Below are positions 34,034 to 43,760 of a DNA stretch of 64,000 nt, one piece after another (positions within the stretch are counted from its first letter, which is position 1; the number at the start of each line of letters is the position of its first letter). The notes under the pieces were generated by a model, which did no database searches, was not told the DNA's origin, and saw only the letters and a program-made list of their open reading frames with translations. Made by a program: the position numbers and the translations under genes. Location of the stretch: contig NZ_JAJNDU010000001.1 in NCBI RefSeq assembly GCF_021043365.1, forward strand, positions 1,740,267-1,804,266, read 5' to 3'. The DNA comes from Sphingomonas sp. IC-11 (lineage in GTDB: Bacteria > Pseudomonadota > Alphaproteobacteria > Sphingomonadales > Sphingomonadaceae).

Positions 34034-35335
34034 ATGAACCCGCGCTCCGCTTCACCGGGCCATGCCCGCGCTGAACGGAACAAGGGCGTGGAGTTGGAAC
34101 AACAGTCCGTGGCGCTCGCCGGCGCGCTTGCGTGCGGCATCCTGATCGGCATCGAACGGGGCTGGACTCAGCGTCACGAGGCGCCGGGAACGCGCATCGC
34201 CGGCATCAGGACTTTCGCACTTCTGTCGCTGGTCGGCGGGGTGGCAGGCCTGATCGCGACGTCGGGCGCAGCCCTCGTGTCCGCCATGCTGGTCCTCGGA
34301 GCGGCCGCTGTTCTCCTGTTCGGCTATTCGCGAATCTTATTGGAACGCCGCGACTCCACCACCGCCGTGGCGGCGCTGCTGGTGGTCGGGCTTGGCTTTC
34401 TGGCCGGCTCCGGCAGCCTCGGCGTTGCGCTGGCCGCCGCTGCGGCGGCGGTGCTGATCCTCGCCCTGCGCGAGGAGCTTCACGGGTGGGTCAACCGGCT
34501 CGACTCCCATGACGTGAAGGCCCTTGCCCGCTTCGCCGTCATCGCGCTCGCCATTCTCCCCTTCTTGCCGGATCGCGCGATGGGGCCGTTCGACGCGTGG
34601 AACCCGGCCAATCTCTGGTGGGTGATCATCGCGGTCACCGGCTTTTCCTTTGCCGGTTATATCGCGAACCGGATCTTCGGCGCACGCCATGGCACCATCG
34701 CCACCGCGATCATCGGCGGCGCCTATTCGTCGACCGCGGTCACGCAGTCACTCGCGCAAAGGCTGGGACAGGACGAGCGGACCGGGGCCGAGGCCGCGGG
34801 CATCGCCCTGGCTAGCGCCGTCATGTACTTGCGCGTTCTGATCCTGGTCGCCGCGCTCGCCACGCGTTTGTTCGCGGCCTTCGCCATTCTGGTGGCGCCG
34901 GCGCTTCTGGTCGCTGGCCTTGCGGGATGGTGGCTGTACCGGCGCGCGCCTGCCGCCGCTGCGCCGCCCGCCCCGGGCAACCCGATTGCGTTGCTGCCCG
35001 CGCTGGGCTTCGTCGGCTTCGTCGCCATTGCGGCCGTTGCGGCTCGTTGGGCAGAGGGCCAGCTCGGCGGTCAGGGCATCGCCGTGCTGCTGTTCGTGAT
35101 GGGCGCGGTGGATGTTGATGCCTCGATCATCACTGCCGGCGGCTTGCCGGCCAGCGCCATCACGGCCGAGCTTGCCGCCATTGCCATCGGCGGCACGATC
35201 ATCGCGAACATGGCGGTGAAGATCGGCGTCACCCTGGCCTATGCAGGCCGCCACGGCAGGATTGCCGCCCTGGCGTTGGCCGCCAGCACCGCCACCCTCA
35301 TCATATCACTGCTGGTCGGCTGGCTCGTTCTTTAA
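34034..35335 (+). CDS. MgtC/SapB and DUF4010 membrane protein
   Basis: A 433-residue inner-membrane protein with about twelve hydrophobic segments. The N-terminal part (LACGILIGIERGWTQR, then GIRTFALLSLVGG) is the MgtC/SapB domain, and the C-terminal part, with GGAYSSTAVTQSLA (about residue 230) and GAVDVDASIITAGG, is DUF4010. A role in magnesium or membrane-potential homeostasis is suggested for MgtC relatives, but this fused type is uncharacterised as far as I know. The ATG at 34,034 gives a polar N-terminus; an internal GTG start near 34,089 is possible. Confidence 0.8.
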   Translation: MNPRSASPGHARAERNKGVELEQQSVALAGALACGILIGIERGWTQRHEAPGTRIAGIRTFALLSLVGGVAGLIATSGAALVSAMLVLGAAAVLLFGYSRILLERRDSTTAVAALLVVGLGFLAGSGSLGVALAAAAAAVLILALREELHGWVNRLDSHDVKALARFAVIALAILPFLPDRAMGPFDAWNPANLWWVIIAVTGFSFAGYIANRIFGARHGTIATAIIGGAYSSTAVTQSLAQRLGQDERTGAEAAGIALASAVMYLRVLILVAALATRLFAAFAILVAPALLVAGLAGWWLYRRAPAAAAPPAPGNPIALLPALGFVGFVAIAAVAARWAEGQLGGQGIAVLLFVMGAVDVDASIITAGGLPASAITAELAAIAIGGTIIANMAVKIGVTLAYAGRHGRIAALALAASTATLIISLLVGWLVL

Positions 35336-35519
35336 GTGCGCGCTCCGCTCTGCTGGTCGCTGATCACGGCCCTTCAAAGATACGCAATGTTACTAGGTTC
35401 GGCGCACCGGCAGACGCCGTATCCCGGCGCAGGTCTGGGCCATCTGCTCGGTGCGCGCTCAACTCTGGTGCCGGCGTCACGCAGGATCGTGTGACCGCCG
35501 CTCGCCTTCGGAGGGTATA

Positions 35520-35903
35520 ATGAAAATCCTTGCCCTGCTCCCCATCCCTTTCCTCCTCGCGGCCTGTCAGGTCGAGGGGCCCAGGGAAACGGCAGGAAAT
35601 TCGATGATCGCGCAAGGCAGAGCGCTCGCGCAGGCCAACTGCAGCGGATGCCACGCGATCGGCCCCTCGGGAACGTCGAACTATTCCGAGGCTCCGACCT
35701 TCTCGACGCTCGTCAACCAAAAGGGCGCAACAGCAGAAACGCTGTCGGCATGGTTGCGGGAAGCGCACAACTATCCCCAGGAAATGGATCTCTACCTGCT
35801 TCCGCCGCAGGCAGACGCGCTCGCCGCTTATATGCTGACGCTGAAGCAAGGCGGTCATCATCAGTCGCGCACCCCGACGGACGGAGCCACAACCAACGAA
35901 TAG
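35520..35903 (+). CDS. Lipoprotein c-type cytochrome
   Basis: A 127-residue protein. The start at 35,520 is supported by GGAGG six bases upstream. The N-terminus has a lipoprotein signal with lipobox LAAC (C16), so it is anchored in a membrane. One haem motif, CSGCH (41-45), is present, and a methionine in AAYMLTL is the probable distal ligand. It belongs to the small class I cytochrome c fold. An electron-transfer partner is not evident, since the flanking genes are a membrane protein and a NUDIX hydrolase. Confidence 0.85.
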   Translation: MKILALLPIPFLLAACQVEGPRETAGNSMIAQGRALAQANCSGCHAIGPSGTSNYSEAPTFSTLVNQKGATAETLSAWLREAHNYPQEMDLYLLPPQADALAAYMLTLKQGGHHQSRTPTDGATTNE

Positions 35904-35970
35904 CGTCGTCGCTATGCCCAAAGCAGCCGGCGGCCCTTCTATCGCCGGCGCAATGCGATAGCCTGCCCTC

Positions 35971-36447
35971 ATGTCCCGAACTTCCCAGCGCCCGCGCAGC
36001 GCCGCGATCCTCCTGTACCGCCGCACCGGCGACGTGCCGCAGGTGCTGCTGGTTCACCCGGGAGGGCCCTTCTGGCGCAATCGCTGGCGCGGCTGGTGGC
36101 AGCTTCCCAAGGGCATGATCGAGCCCGGTGAGGAAGCGCTTGCCGCGGCTCGCCGCGAGTTCGCGGAGGAACTGGGATCGCCCTGCGTGGGAGCGGCGTC
36201 GCCGCTCGGCGAGGTAACGCAGGCAGCCGGAAAGCGCGTGGTCGCGTTCGCGGTGGAGGGCGACCTCGATCCCTCGACCATCGCCGGCGCTCAGTTCACG
36301 GTCGAGTGGCCACCGCGCAGCGGCGTGTCCGCCAGCTTTCCCGAAGTCGACGCCGCCCGCTGGTTCTCGCTCGAAGAGGCCGCGGACGAGATGCTCCCCA
36401 GCCAACGCCCCTTCCTGGACCGCCTCCTACCGTTACTCGCCTCATGA
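35971..36447 (+). CDS. NUDIX hydrolase
   Basis: A 158-residue protein with a complete Nudix box from G48 (GMIEPGEEALAAARREFAEE, residues 48-67, followed by LGS), which coordinates the metal for diphosphate hydrolysis. The overall form (LLVHPGGPFW, WWQLPKG) resembles NTP or dinucleoside polyphosphate pyrophosphohydrolases. The substrate cannot be told. It follows the cytochrome gene by 67 bases and no operon partner is clear. Confidence 0.88.
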   Translation: MSRTSQRPRSAAILLYRRTGDVPQVLLVHPGGPFWRNRWRGWWQLPKGMIEPGEEALAAARREFAEELGSPCVGAASPLGEVTQAAGKRVVAFAVEGDLDPSTIAGAQFTVEWPPRSGVSASFPEVDAARWFSLEEAADEMLPSQRPFLDRLLPLLAS

Positions 36448-36642
36448 AAGGCGCCCCGTCGTTACCGGCGGGCAAGCACTCCGCCCGGCGCGACGACCGG
36501 CCGGCGACATCCATATCCGTAAACCCCCGGATAACCGCTCTCCCGCGGTCTTAGTACCCCAGCACGATCCCGCACCGATCCAGCGGCGGACAGAACATGC
36601 CGCAAGGTCGGAGGTCACACGGGCCAGGATAGGAGATGGAGG

Positions 36643-38163
36643 ATGATCGCGGTGGGGGAAACCAGGGAAAGTGACGCTGCCGTGGGCAGTGATGCTGAAG
36701 GCCTGAACGTCGACGTGCTGATCGTCGGCGCCGGCATTTCCGGGATCGGGTCGGCATTCCACCTGCAAGACCAATGCCCGGGCAAGAGCTATCTGATCTT
36801 GGAGGCCAAGGAGTCCTTCGGTGGCACTTGGCACACCCATCAATATCCGGGCGTCCGCTCGGACTCCGATCTCTACACCTTCGGCTATCGATTCAAACCG
36901 TGGGTCGGCGCGCCGATCGCGAGCGGATCGGAGATCCTCAAATATCTGAATGAAGTGATCGCCGAGAACGGCATCGACAAGAACATCCGCTACGGTCACC
37001 GGATCACCGCCTGCCACTGGTCCAGCGCGCAGAACCGCTGGACTGTCGAGGCGCTCAGGCTCGCCGACCATGTCCCGGTCGTGCTGACCGCCCGCTTTTT
37101 GTGGATGTGCCAGGGCTATTACGATCACGAGCGGCCCTACGTCCCCGATTGGCCGGGGCGTTCAACCTATGGCGGCGTCTTCCAGCACGCCCAGCTTTGG
37201 GATCCCGCAACCGACTGTGCCGGAAAGCGGGTGCTCGTCATCGGCTCCGGCGCAACGGCGGCCACGCTCGTCCCCGCGCTTGCGAAAGAGGCGGAGCACG
37301 TCACCATGCTCCAGCGATCGCCGACCTATTTCTACTGCTCGCCAAACCGCAACGAACTGGCCGATCGCCTGCGCGAAATCGGCATAGACGAGCCTACTAT
37401 TCACCGCGTGGTCCGCGCCCAGATCAGCCATGATCAGGACGTGATGACGAGGCGCTGCATGGAGGAGCCGGACACGGTCTTCGAGGAGTTGAAGGCGGCG
37501 ATCCGCACCTATGCCGGCGAAGATTTCGAGATCGGGCCGGAGTTCACGCCCAAATATCGCGTCTGGCAACAGCGTCTGGCGTTCTGCCCCGAGGGCGACC
37601 TCTTTCAGGCGGTTCGCGACGGCAAGGTGGACGTCGTCACCGACCAGATCGAGCGCTTCACTGAAACGGGTGTGGTGACGATGTCGGGTCGAGCGATCGA
37701 CGCCGACGTGATCATCGCCGCAACCGGCTTCCGCCTGCTGATGATGGGCAACATTTTGTGCGACGTGGACGGGCGTCCCGTCGATTGGCACGAAACGGTC
37801 ACCTACCGGGGCATGATGTTTACCGGCGTGCCGAACATGGCCTGGGTCATGGGCTATTTCCGCGCGAGCTGGACGTTGCGCGTGGATCTGCTCGCCGACT
37901 TCGTCTGCCGACTTCTCCGGCACATGGATGAACAGGGCGCCGAGCGCGTCGAGGTTCAGCTGGGACCCGACGACGCCGGCATGCCATTGCTGCCCTGGAT
38001 CGACAGCGAGAACTTCAATCCGGGCTATCTTCTCCGCGGCCTCGATCAGATGCCTCTACGCGGCGACAAGCCCGAATGGATGCACAATCAGGATTATTGG
38101 CGCGAACGCGAAGAGATCCCGGCCATCAACCTGGATGGCCCCGAATTCCGCTACGCGACGTGA
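36643..38163 (+). CDS. Flavin-containing monooxygenase, Baeyer-Villiger type
   Basis: A 506-residue flavoprotein. The FAD site GAGISG (29-34) and NADPH site GSGATA (201-206) flank a sequence YGGVFQHAQLWD (176-187) that matches the Baeyer-Villiger monooxygenase fingerprint FxGxxxHxxxWD apart from tyrosine at the first position. The start has AGGAG upstream. It is a single gene, converging with gamma-glutamyltransferase. The substrate (ketone or N/S-containing compound) is unknown. Confidence 0.85.
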   Translation: MIAVGETRESDAAVGSDAEGLNVDVLIVGAGISGIGSAFHLQDQCPGKSYLILEAKESFGGTWHTHQYPGVRSDSDLYTFGYRFKPWVGAPIASGSEILKYLNEVIAENGIDKNIRYGHRITACHWSSAQNRWTVEALRLADHVPVVLTARFLWMCQGYYDHERPYVPDWPGRSTYGGVFQHAQLWDPATDCAGKRVLVIGSGATAATLVPALAKEAEHVTMLQRSPTYFYCSPNRNELADRLREIGIDEPTIHRVVRAQISHDQDVMTRRCMEEPDTVFEELKAAIRTYAGEDFEIGPEFTPKYRVWQQRLAFCPEGDLFQAVRDGKVDVVTDQIERFTETGVVTMSGRAIDADVIIAATGFRLLMMGNILCDVDGRPVDWHETVTYRGMMFTGVPNMAWVMGYFRASWTLRVDLLADFVCRLLRHMDEQGAERVEVQLGPDDAGMPLLPWIDSENFNPGYLLRGLDQMPLRGDKPEWMHNQDYWREREEIPAINLDGPEFRYAT

Positions 38164-38334
38164 CCGCCCGGGCCGGGATCGGACTGGGTTGCGGCAGGAG
38201 CGAGCACTCGCGTCGCGCCCAGCGCCACTGCCGTCAAAGTGGCCCGGTGGCGGCACTGCGGCGCCAGGAGGGGAACTGGCCGCTCCCTCTCCCGGCGAGG
38301 CCGGAAAACGGCCGAACTACTCCGATGGCAGGCC

Positions 38335-38361
38335 GGCCGCGAACCAGTCGCGGCCACTTTT
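38335..38361 (+). terminator. Terminator hairpin between the monooxygenase and ggt genes
   Basis: A perfect 8-bp stem, GGCCGCGA / TCGCGGCC, with a 5-base loop is followed by ACTTTT. It lies about 170 bases after the monooxygenase stop. A second small hairpin (GGCCG / CGGCC, 38,299-38,313) precedes it. Confidence 0.55.
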
Positions 38362-38390
38362 GCCCCCTTCTATCGTCCCGCCGGAACGGC

Positions 38391-40118
38391 TTACTTGACC
38401 CCGATCGCCGCGGCGTCGGGCCGCCGGGAATCGGCCGCGCCCAAGAAGCGCTCGCCGTCAACCATGATCGACTGGGTGCTGCCCATCGTGTTGGATGGCC
38501 GCACCTTGTGCCCGCGCGCTTCCAGCAGCGGCACGATATCGGGCGAGAAGCCTTCCTCCAGTTCCAGCGGCGCGTCGCCGCCGCCTTGGTTCACCCGCGG
38601 ACGCTGCGCCGCTTCAGCGACGTTCAGGCCGTGGTCGAGCACGTTCGACAGCAATTGTACCATGGTTGCAATGATATAGCCGCCGCCCGGCGTACCCGTG
38701 ACGAGCCACGGCCGATCGTTCTTGAAGACAATGATCGGTGTGATGGTCGACCCGACCCGCTTGCCCGGCACTGGCAGCGTGGCCTTGTCGTCCCCCGAAC
38801 GGCCCCAGGCGAGATTGCCCATCGAGTTGTTGAGCAGCACGCCGGTCCCAGGCACAACGACATGCGCGCCGTAGGAGGCTGACAGGGTATAAGTGTTGCT
38901 CACCGCATTGCCGGCCGCATCGGCGATCGAATAATGCGTCGTGTCCTGGCTCTCGTACGGATAAGGATTGCCATCCGCGGCCTCCTTGGCCCCCAGCGAC
39001 TGACCAGGCCGGATCAGCTTGGCGCGCTCGGCGGCATAGGCCTTTGACGCCAGCCCCTTGGTCGGCGATCGCCAGTCCGGCCCGCCGCCCACAAGGCGGC
39101 GATCGGCCGACACCAGCTTCATCGTTTCCGAGAGAAGATGGAGGTTCGCCACGGAGCCCCAACGCTGTTCGCGAACCGGGAAAGTCTCCAGGATGTTCAT
39201 CGCTTCGGCAACGCTGACACCCGAGGCGGTTGGCGGCATGTAGGCGATCTTCTGCCCGCGATAGCTGGACCAGATCGGTGCCGACACGATGGCGCGATAA
39301 CTCGCCAGGTCCTGCGCGTCGATCACGCCGCCCCCGGCCTTGATCCCCGCCGCCATCCGCTCGGCCAGCGGTCCGGTATAGAAGCCGTCGCGCCCCTTGG
39401 CGGCGATCACCTTCAGCGTCGCGGCAAGGTCCGGCTGCTTCCAGCGCTCGCCCGGCGCATACGCGCTGCCATCGGGCTTGAAGAACATGGCGAGCGCGGC
39501 CGGATCATCGGCCATCGCGGCCTTCTGATCGGCATTCGCCTTGGCTTCGTCATCGGATAGGATGACGCCCTGTTTTGCCATCGCAATGGCCGGCGCGATC
39601 AGCTTACCCCACGGCATTGACCCAAAGCGCTGGTGCGCTTCCCAAAGGCCGGCGACCGTCCCCGGGATTGCCGCGCCCTTCATCGAATAACCCTTGGCAG
39701 GGTCGAAGCGACCGTTGGCCCCCAGCAGTAGGTCAGGCGTGGTATGCCGGCTGGCCTGACCGTAATAGTCGATCGCAATGTCCTGCGCCGGCTTGCCGTC
39801 CTTCGCGGCCATATGAACCAGCATATACCCGCCGCCGCCAATGTTGCCCGCGCGCGGCAGGGTCACTGCGAGCGCGAAACCCATCGCAACTGCCGCGTCC
39901 ACGGCGTTGCCGCCCTTGCGCAGGATCTCCGCACCGACCCTCGATGCGATGATGTTCTGGCTGACAACCATTCCCCCGCGACCGATCACGGGCTTGTGGA
40001 TCTGGTCGTAGGCAACGATGTCCCCGCCCGTCCCGGTGCGGGAGGGCGGTTTGCCCTCCTGCGCCACGAGCGGGGTGGTAAGCGCGAGAAGCGCAGCGGC
40101 GGCGGCGATGCGGCGCAT
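38391..40118 (-). CDS. ggt: Gamma-glutamyltransferase
   Basis: A 575-residue Ntn-hydrolase with a signal peptide (about residues 1-19, ending TPLVAQ). The small-subunit N-terminus is the catalytic threonine in TTHYS (T393), with the typical glycine-rich GTPGG near the C-terminal half. The enzyme transfers or hydrolyses gamma-glutamyl groups of glutathione and related peptides in the periplasm. Its ATG overlaps the stop of the TonB receptor gene by one base (TGATG), so the two form an operon. This suggests uptake and processing of gamma-glutamyl compounds. Confidence 0.95.
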   Translation of the reverse strand: MRRIAAAAALLALTTPLVAQEGKPPSRTGTGGDIVAYDQIHKPVIGRGGMVVSQNIIASRVGAEILRKGGNAVDAAVAMGFALAVTLPRAGNIGGGGYMLVHMAAKDGKPAQDIAIDYYGQASRHTTPDLLLGANGRFDPAKGYSMKGAAIPGTVAGLWEAHQRFGSMPWGKLIAPAIAMAKQGVILSDDEAKANADQKAAMADDPAALAMFFKPDGSAYAPGERWKQPDLAATLKVIAAKGRDGFYTGPLAERMAAGIKAGGGVIDAQDLASYRAIVSAPIWSSYRGQKIAYMPPTASGVSVAEAMNILETFPVREQRWGSVANLHLLSETMKLVSADRRLVGGGPDWRSPTKGLASKAYAAERAKLIRPGQSLGAKEAADGNPYPYESQDTTHYSIADAAGNAVSNTYTLSASYGAHVVVPGTGVLLNNSMGNLAWGRSGDDKATLPVPGKRVGSTITPIIVFKNDRPWLVTGTPGGGYIIATMVQLLSNVLDHGLNVAEAAQRPRVNQGGGDAPLELEEGFSPDIVPLLEARGHKVRPSNTMGSTQSIMVDGERFLGAADSRRPDAAAIGVK

Positions 40119-43100
40119 CAGAACGTCGACCGCAGGTTGGCGTACCAGTAGCGAGCATAGGGCGTGTAGAGCGAGCCCAGGAACCCGCTCGTCGCCAGCG
40201 GCGGCTGCTTGTCCGTCAGGTTGCGCACGCCGATCCGGAACCGGTGCTGCCCCTCGCCGCGGCTGCGGTCGCCGAATTCCACCTGGCCATACAGGTTGAT
40301 CGTGGTGCGAGCGTCAACCCGCCACGGCACGCCGTTCACGGTTCCGTCCGTGTCATCCACGTCGCTGGTGTAGCTGGTGAACGTGCCGATCTGGAAAGGG
40401 CCCGAGGACCAAGTCAACGATCCGCTGACACGCCATTCCGGCTTGCCGTTCTGGCGAACCAAATCGCCGCCGTCGACGATGACGATCTCGCGGCTGATCG
40501 TGCCCGCAGCCCGCGCGTCAATCAGCGTCTGCACGCCCGGGGACGGGGTGAGGAAATAGGTCTTCAGATACGCCGCGTTCACATTCGCGACGATCTTGCC
40601 AATGCCGAAATCGCGCACGCGCCAGTTGAAGCCGAAGTCCCAGCCGGAGACGGTCTGCGGCTGAAGGTTCTGATACTGGTCGTTGACGAACTGCACGCGG
40701 CCGACGGGTGCGATCCCGCTTCCCATGAACAACGCGACGTCGTCTGCTGTCGGTGCCAGACGGACTACGTTCGGATCGCTCGAGCCGCCAACCCGCAGCA
40801 GATAGTCGTTGATGAGCGCATTGGCCTCACCAAAGATGCCGACGATGTCGCGCTGCTTGATGTTCCAGTAATCGGCGGTCAGCGTGATCCGGCCCACCGC
40901 ATCATCGAGGAAGCTGGGCTGAAGCACCACGCCTGCGGTCCAGTTGGTGGACTGCTCCGGCTTCAGATCCGGATTGCCGGCGCGCTGCGCGGTGGTCGCG
41001 AAGCTCTGGGTGCAGTTGGCGAACGAGCTGATAGCGCCGGTGCGCACCTGGGCTTCGCAGCGGATCGGGTCGAGCCGCGTGTTGGAACGCGTGACGAGCT
41101 GCGCGTTGACCTGCTCCAGGTTCGGGGCGCGGAAGCTCTCGGCGTACGATCCGCGCAGGCGGATGCCGGGCACGATGTCCCAGGCGCCGGCGATCTTCGG
41201 CTTGGCGACCGAGCCCGCGTCCGAATAATGCTCGAACCGTCCCGCCAGCTGGAGTTCCAGCCGGTTGACCAGCGGGATGTTCATATCCGGCGACACCACC
41301 GGAACCGCAGCCTCGACATAGGCGCCGAACACGTCGCGGCGGCCGCGGGTGTCGGGCGAGTTGCTCGTGCCAACCAGGTCGGACGGGTTCACGAAGCCGG
41401 TCACGCTATCGCGGAACTGGATCGTCCCGTCGACGCGCGGGTCGCGGTCGTCAAGCTGGGTTTCGCGACGCACTTCAACCCCGAACGCGACGCCCAGATT
41501 GCCGCCCGGAAGGGCGAACAGGTCGGACTTCGAGCCCTTCAGGTCAGCCAGCGCGAGGGTCGCCTTGCTGCGACGAGTCGTGGTGATCCGGATCGCGTCG
41601 ATCGCTGCCTGGTTCGACGGCGTCGTATCGGCGAGGCTCGGCGACACCAGGTTGGCGCCGTTGAAGGGATTGTATGCGTCCGGCGTGGCGAGGCCCAGCT
41701 GACGCTGCAACAGGGTGGCGCTGACGCCCGTCGATGTGTCGGTGACGACGGCTTCCGAATACAGCGCCGCGCTTTCGAAATCGATGCCGAACAGGTTGAA
41801 GCGGACGCCGGCGAGCGCACGCCACTGCTCGTTATCGACCTTCACGATGTTCGGGCCGAAATCGGAGAAATTATAGCTCGTCAGCGTCAGGTCGAGACCG
41901 GCTGCTGGCGTATTAAGCCCAGGGATGCGGCCTGCGCTGCCGACGGCACCGAATGGATTGTAGTAATTGCTGGCCGGGATCACGATCGGTCCCGCCGCCA
42001 GCGTGCCCGGCGAGCTCTGGATGCTGTCGGTCGACGCCTGATAATAGCCGGCCTCCCCGAACAGCTCCAACGAATCCGTCAGCTCATAATTGGCGTTGGC
42101 GAACAGGTTGTAGCGCTCGACCCTGGGCAGGATCGTCCGGTTATACGCCTTGGTCTGATCGAAGCGCAGGTTGCGATCGCCTTGAGCGGTATTGTTGCCA
42201 TCGTCGATGCAGATGCCGGGATTGGACGGGATCGCCGCTGAACAGCCGCCATTCGCCGTGGGCTGGATATGGAACACGCCGGCAGCGCTGGTCACCAGCG
42301 CGCCGGTGGTGCCGACACCCTGACGCACGGGTACGCCGCCGCGGGTGGTGAACACACCCCATGGGGTAATCGTTGAGCGGCCGTCGACCAACGTCGACCC
42401 TGCCAGTGGCGTGCCGGCGAACAACGGGCTTTTGTCGTCCGATGCCGTGTAATCCTGATCCGCCGCCCGCATCATCGTACGGGATTCGCGCGAGGCGAAG
42501 AGGGTGATATTGCCGCGATCGCCCAGCTTCGTGCCGGCCAGCAGGTTCAGGTTCGTTTCCAGCAGGCTGGTGTCCTCGGCGAAGCCGACCTGGCCTTCCA
42601 CCTGCACACCTTCGAAGTCGGACTGCAGCACCGTGTTGACCACCCCGGCGACGGCGTCGGAGCCGTAGATCGCGGCAGCGCCGTCACGCAGAACTTCCAG
42701 ACGCTCGATGCCGAAGGCGGGAATGGTGTTGCTGTTGACGGTCAGCACGGGAACGAGGTTCTCGTTCGCCCGGCTGGTCGGGTGATTGACGACGCGGCGA
42801 CCGTTCAGCAGCACCAGCGTGTTGCCGACGCCGAGGTTGCGAAGGTTGACCGAGCCGACGTCACCCCGTGCCGCGTTCGAGCTGTTGGGCAGGTAGCTGG
42901 CGTTGAAGGTCACGTCGCCCAGCTGCGGGATCGAGCGCAGCAATTCGTCGCCAGAGGTAGCGCCGATTGCCGCGAAATCCTCCTGGCCGACCACGGTGAC
43001 CGGCAAAGCGGCCGCAACAGAGCTGCCGCGGATCTGGCTGCCGACGACCACAATGTCCTCTGCCGGTGCCGTATCGTCGCCCTGGACAGCTGCCTCCACA

Positions 43101-43213
43101 GCCGCGGTCGACGCCGCATTGTCCGATGTCGCCTGGGTTTGCGCAACAGCGGAGCTGGCGATGGCTAGTGAAGCAAAGGCCGTAGTCGCCAGAAAAGCGC
43201 CGCGGTTGATCAT
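40118..43213 (-). CDS. TonB-dependent receptor coupled to ggt
   Basis: A 1031-residue outer-membrane receptor. The start at 43,213 is supported by AGGGGGT upstream; the frame stays open for 138 more codons upstream, but without coding features. The signal peptide ends near SSAVAQ (residue 25). A DIVVVGSQI start, a plug with NLRNLGVGNTLVLLNGRR and AAIYGSDAVAGVVN, and a long barrel ending YWYANLRSTF follow. It precedes gamma-glutamyltransferase with a one-base overlap. A peptide substrate such as glutathione or another gamma-glutamyl peptide is inferred from that coupling. Confidence 0.93.
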   Translation of the reverse strand: MINRGAFLATTAFASLAIASSAVAQTQATSDNAASTAAVEAAVQGDDTAPAEDIVVVGSQIRGSSVAAALPVTVVGQEDFAAIGATSGDELLRSIPQLGDVTFNASYLPNSSNAARGDVGSVNLRNLGVGNTLVLLNGRRVVNHPTSRANENLVPVLTVNSNTIPAFGIERLEVLRDGAAAIYGSDAVAGVVNTVLQSDFEGVQVEGQVGFAEDTSLLETNLNLLAGTKLGDRGNITLFASRESRTMMRAADQDYTASDDKSPLFAGTPLAGSTLVDGRSTITPWGVFTTRGGVPVRQGVGTTGALVTSAAGVFHIQPTANGGCSAAIPSNPGICIDDGNNTAQGDRNLRFDQTKAYNRTILPRVERYNLFANANYELTDSLELFGEAGYYQASTDSIQSSPGTLAAGPIVIPASNYYNPFGAVGSAGRIPGLNTPAAGLDLTLTSYNFSDFGPNIVKVDNEQWRALAGVRFNLFGIDFESAALYSEAVVTDTSTGVSATLLQRQLGLATPDAYNPFNGANLVSPSLADTTPSNQAAIDAIRITTTRRSKATLALADLKGSKSDLFALPGGNLGVAFGVEVRRETQLDDRDPRVDGTIQFRDSVTGFVNPSDLVGTSNSPDTRGRRDVFGAYVEAAVPVVSPDMNIPLVNRLELQLAGRFEHYSDAGSVAKPKIAGAWDIVPGIRLRGSYAESFRAPNLEQVNAQLVTRSNTRLDPIRCEAQVRTGAISSFANCTQSFATTAQRAGNPDLKPEQSTNWTAGVVLQPSFLDDAVGRITLTADYWNIKQRDIVGIFGEANALINDYLLRVGGSSDPNVVRLAPTADDVALFMGSGIAPVGRVQFVNDQYQNLQPQTVSGWDFGFNWRVRDFGIGKIVANVNAAYLKTYFLTPSPGVQTLIDARAAGTISREIVIVDGGDLVRQNGKPEWRVSGSLTWSSGPFQIGTFTSYTSDVDDTDGTVNGVPWRVDARTTINLYGQVEFGDRSRGEGQHRFRIGVRNLTDKQPPLATSGFLGSLYTPYARYWYANLRSTF

Positions 43214-43760
43214 CGATATACCCCCTGAAAGTCTCTTTTGGATGCTCCCGCATCCACCACCAAAGTTGGTCGTTCGCCGCCGCACGCCTGCCTCGCGTTG
43301 GAACGGAGATCGCCGGCCGCACCACTTCGTTAGGCGCGCCTGCATAAGCATGGCAGATTGTTCCACAACCGACGTCCCACTTATCGTTATATAACCGTGG
43401 GGCATCCCACCGTGCATCGCGCAGTCGTGAAGTAACGCTGATACGTCCATGCGGCGGATGTGCCGGGCACCTGTCGCGCGGCACGACGCTCCCGGCGACT
43501 TACATCGCCAGTTCAGAGCAGGTCGCCACGATACCGGGAAGTCGCCAGATGGCTTTTCGCGAGCGCCATTCTCAGTGGTCTCACCTGGACGTCGCCAGTC
43601 TCCTCTCCGATGCCGCGACGTCATCACCGGCGGACTTCTTCATCAGGAAAGGAAACAAGCCGCGATGGGGGCCTGAACACCTTCAGTGCCTCCCGGAATA
43701 TTCAGAATCGCCGCGATAGTCCTGGAAGGTCCCGGCAAGCCGATGAAGCCGGGCCGATGA
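43214..43760. promoter_or_regulatory. 547-base upstream region of the TonB receptor/ggt operon
   Basis: No credible gene. The region contains the perfect palindrome GTTATATAAC (43,386-43,395) and immediately after it GTGGG-GCAT-CCCAC (43,397-43,410). Both lie about 175-195 bases upstream of the receptor start and could be an operator or promoter. The remainder also holds the 3' flank of trmB. Confidence 0.4.

Noticed and set aside
40244..42241. A 665-codon plus-strand frame over the TonB receptor
   Set aside because: Shadow of the minus-strand receptor gene; no start context and arginine/alanine-rich antisense composition.
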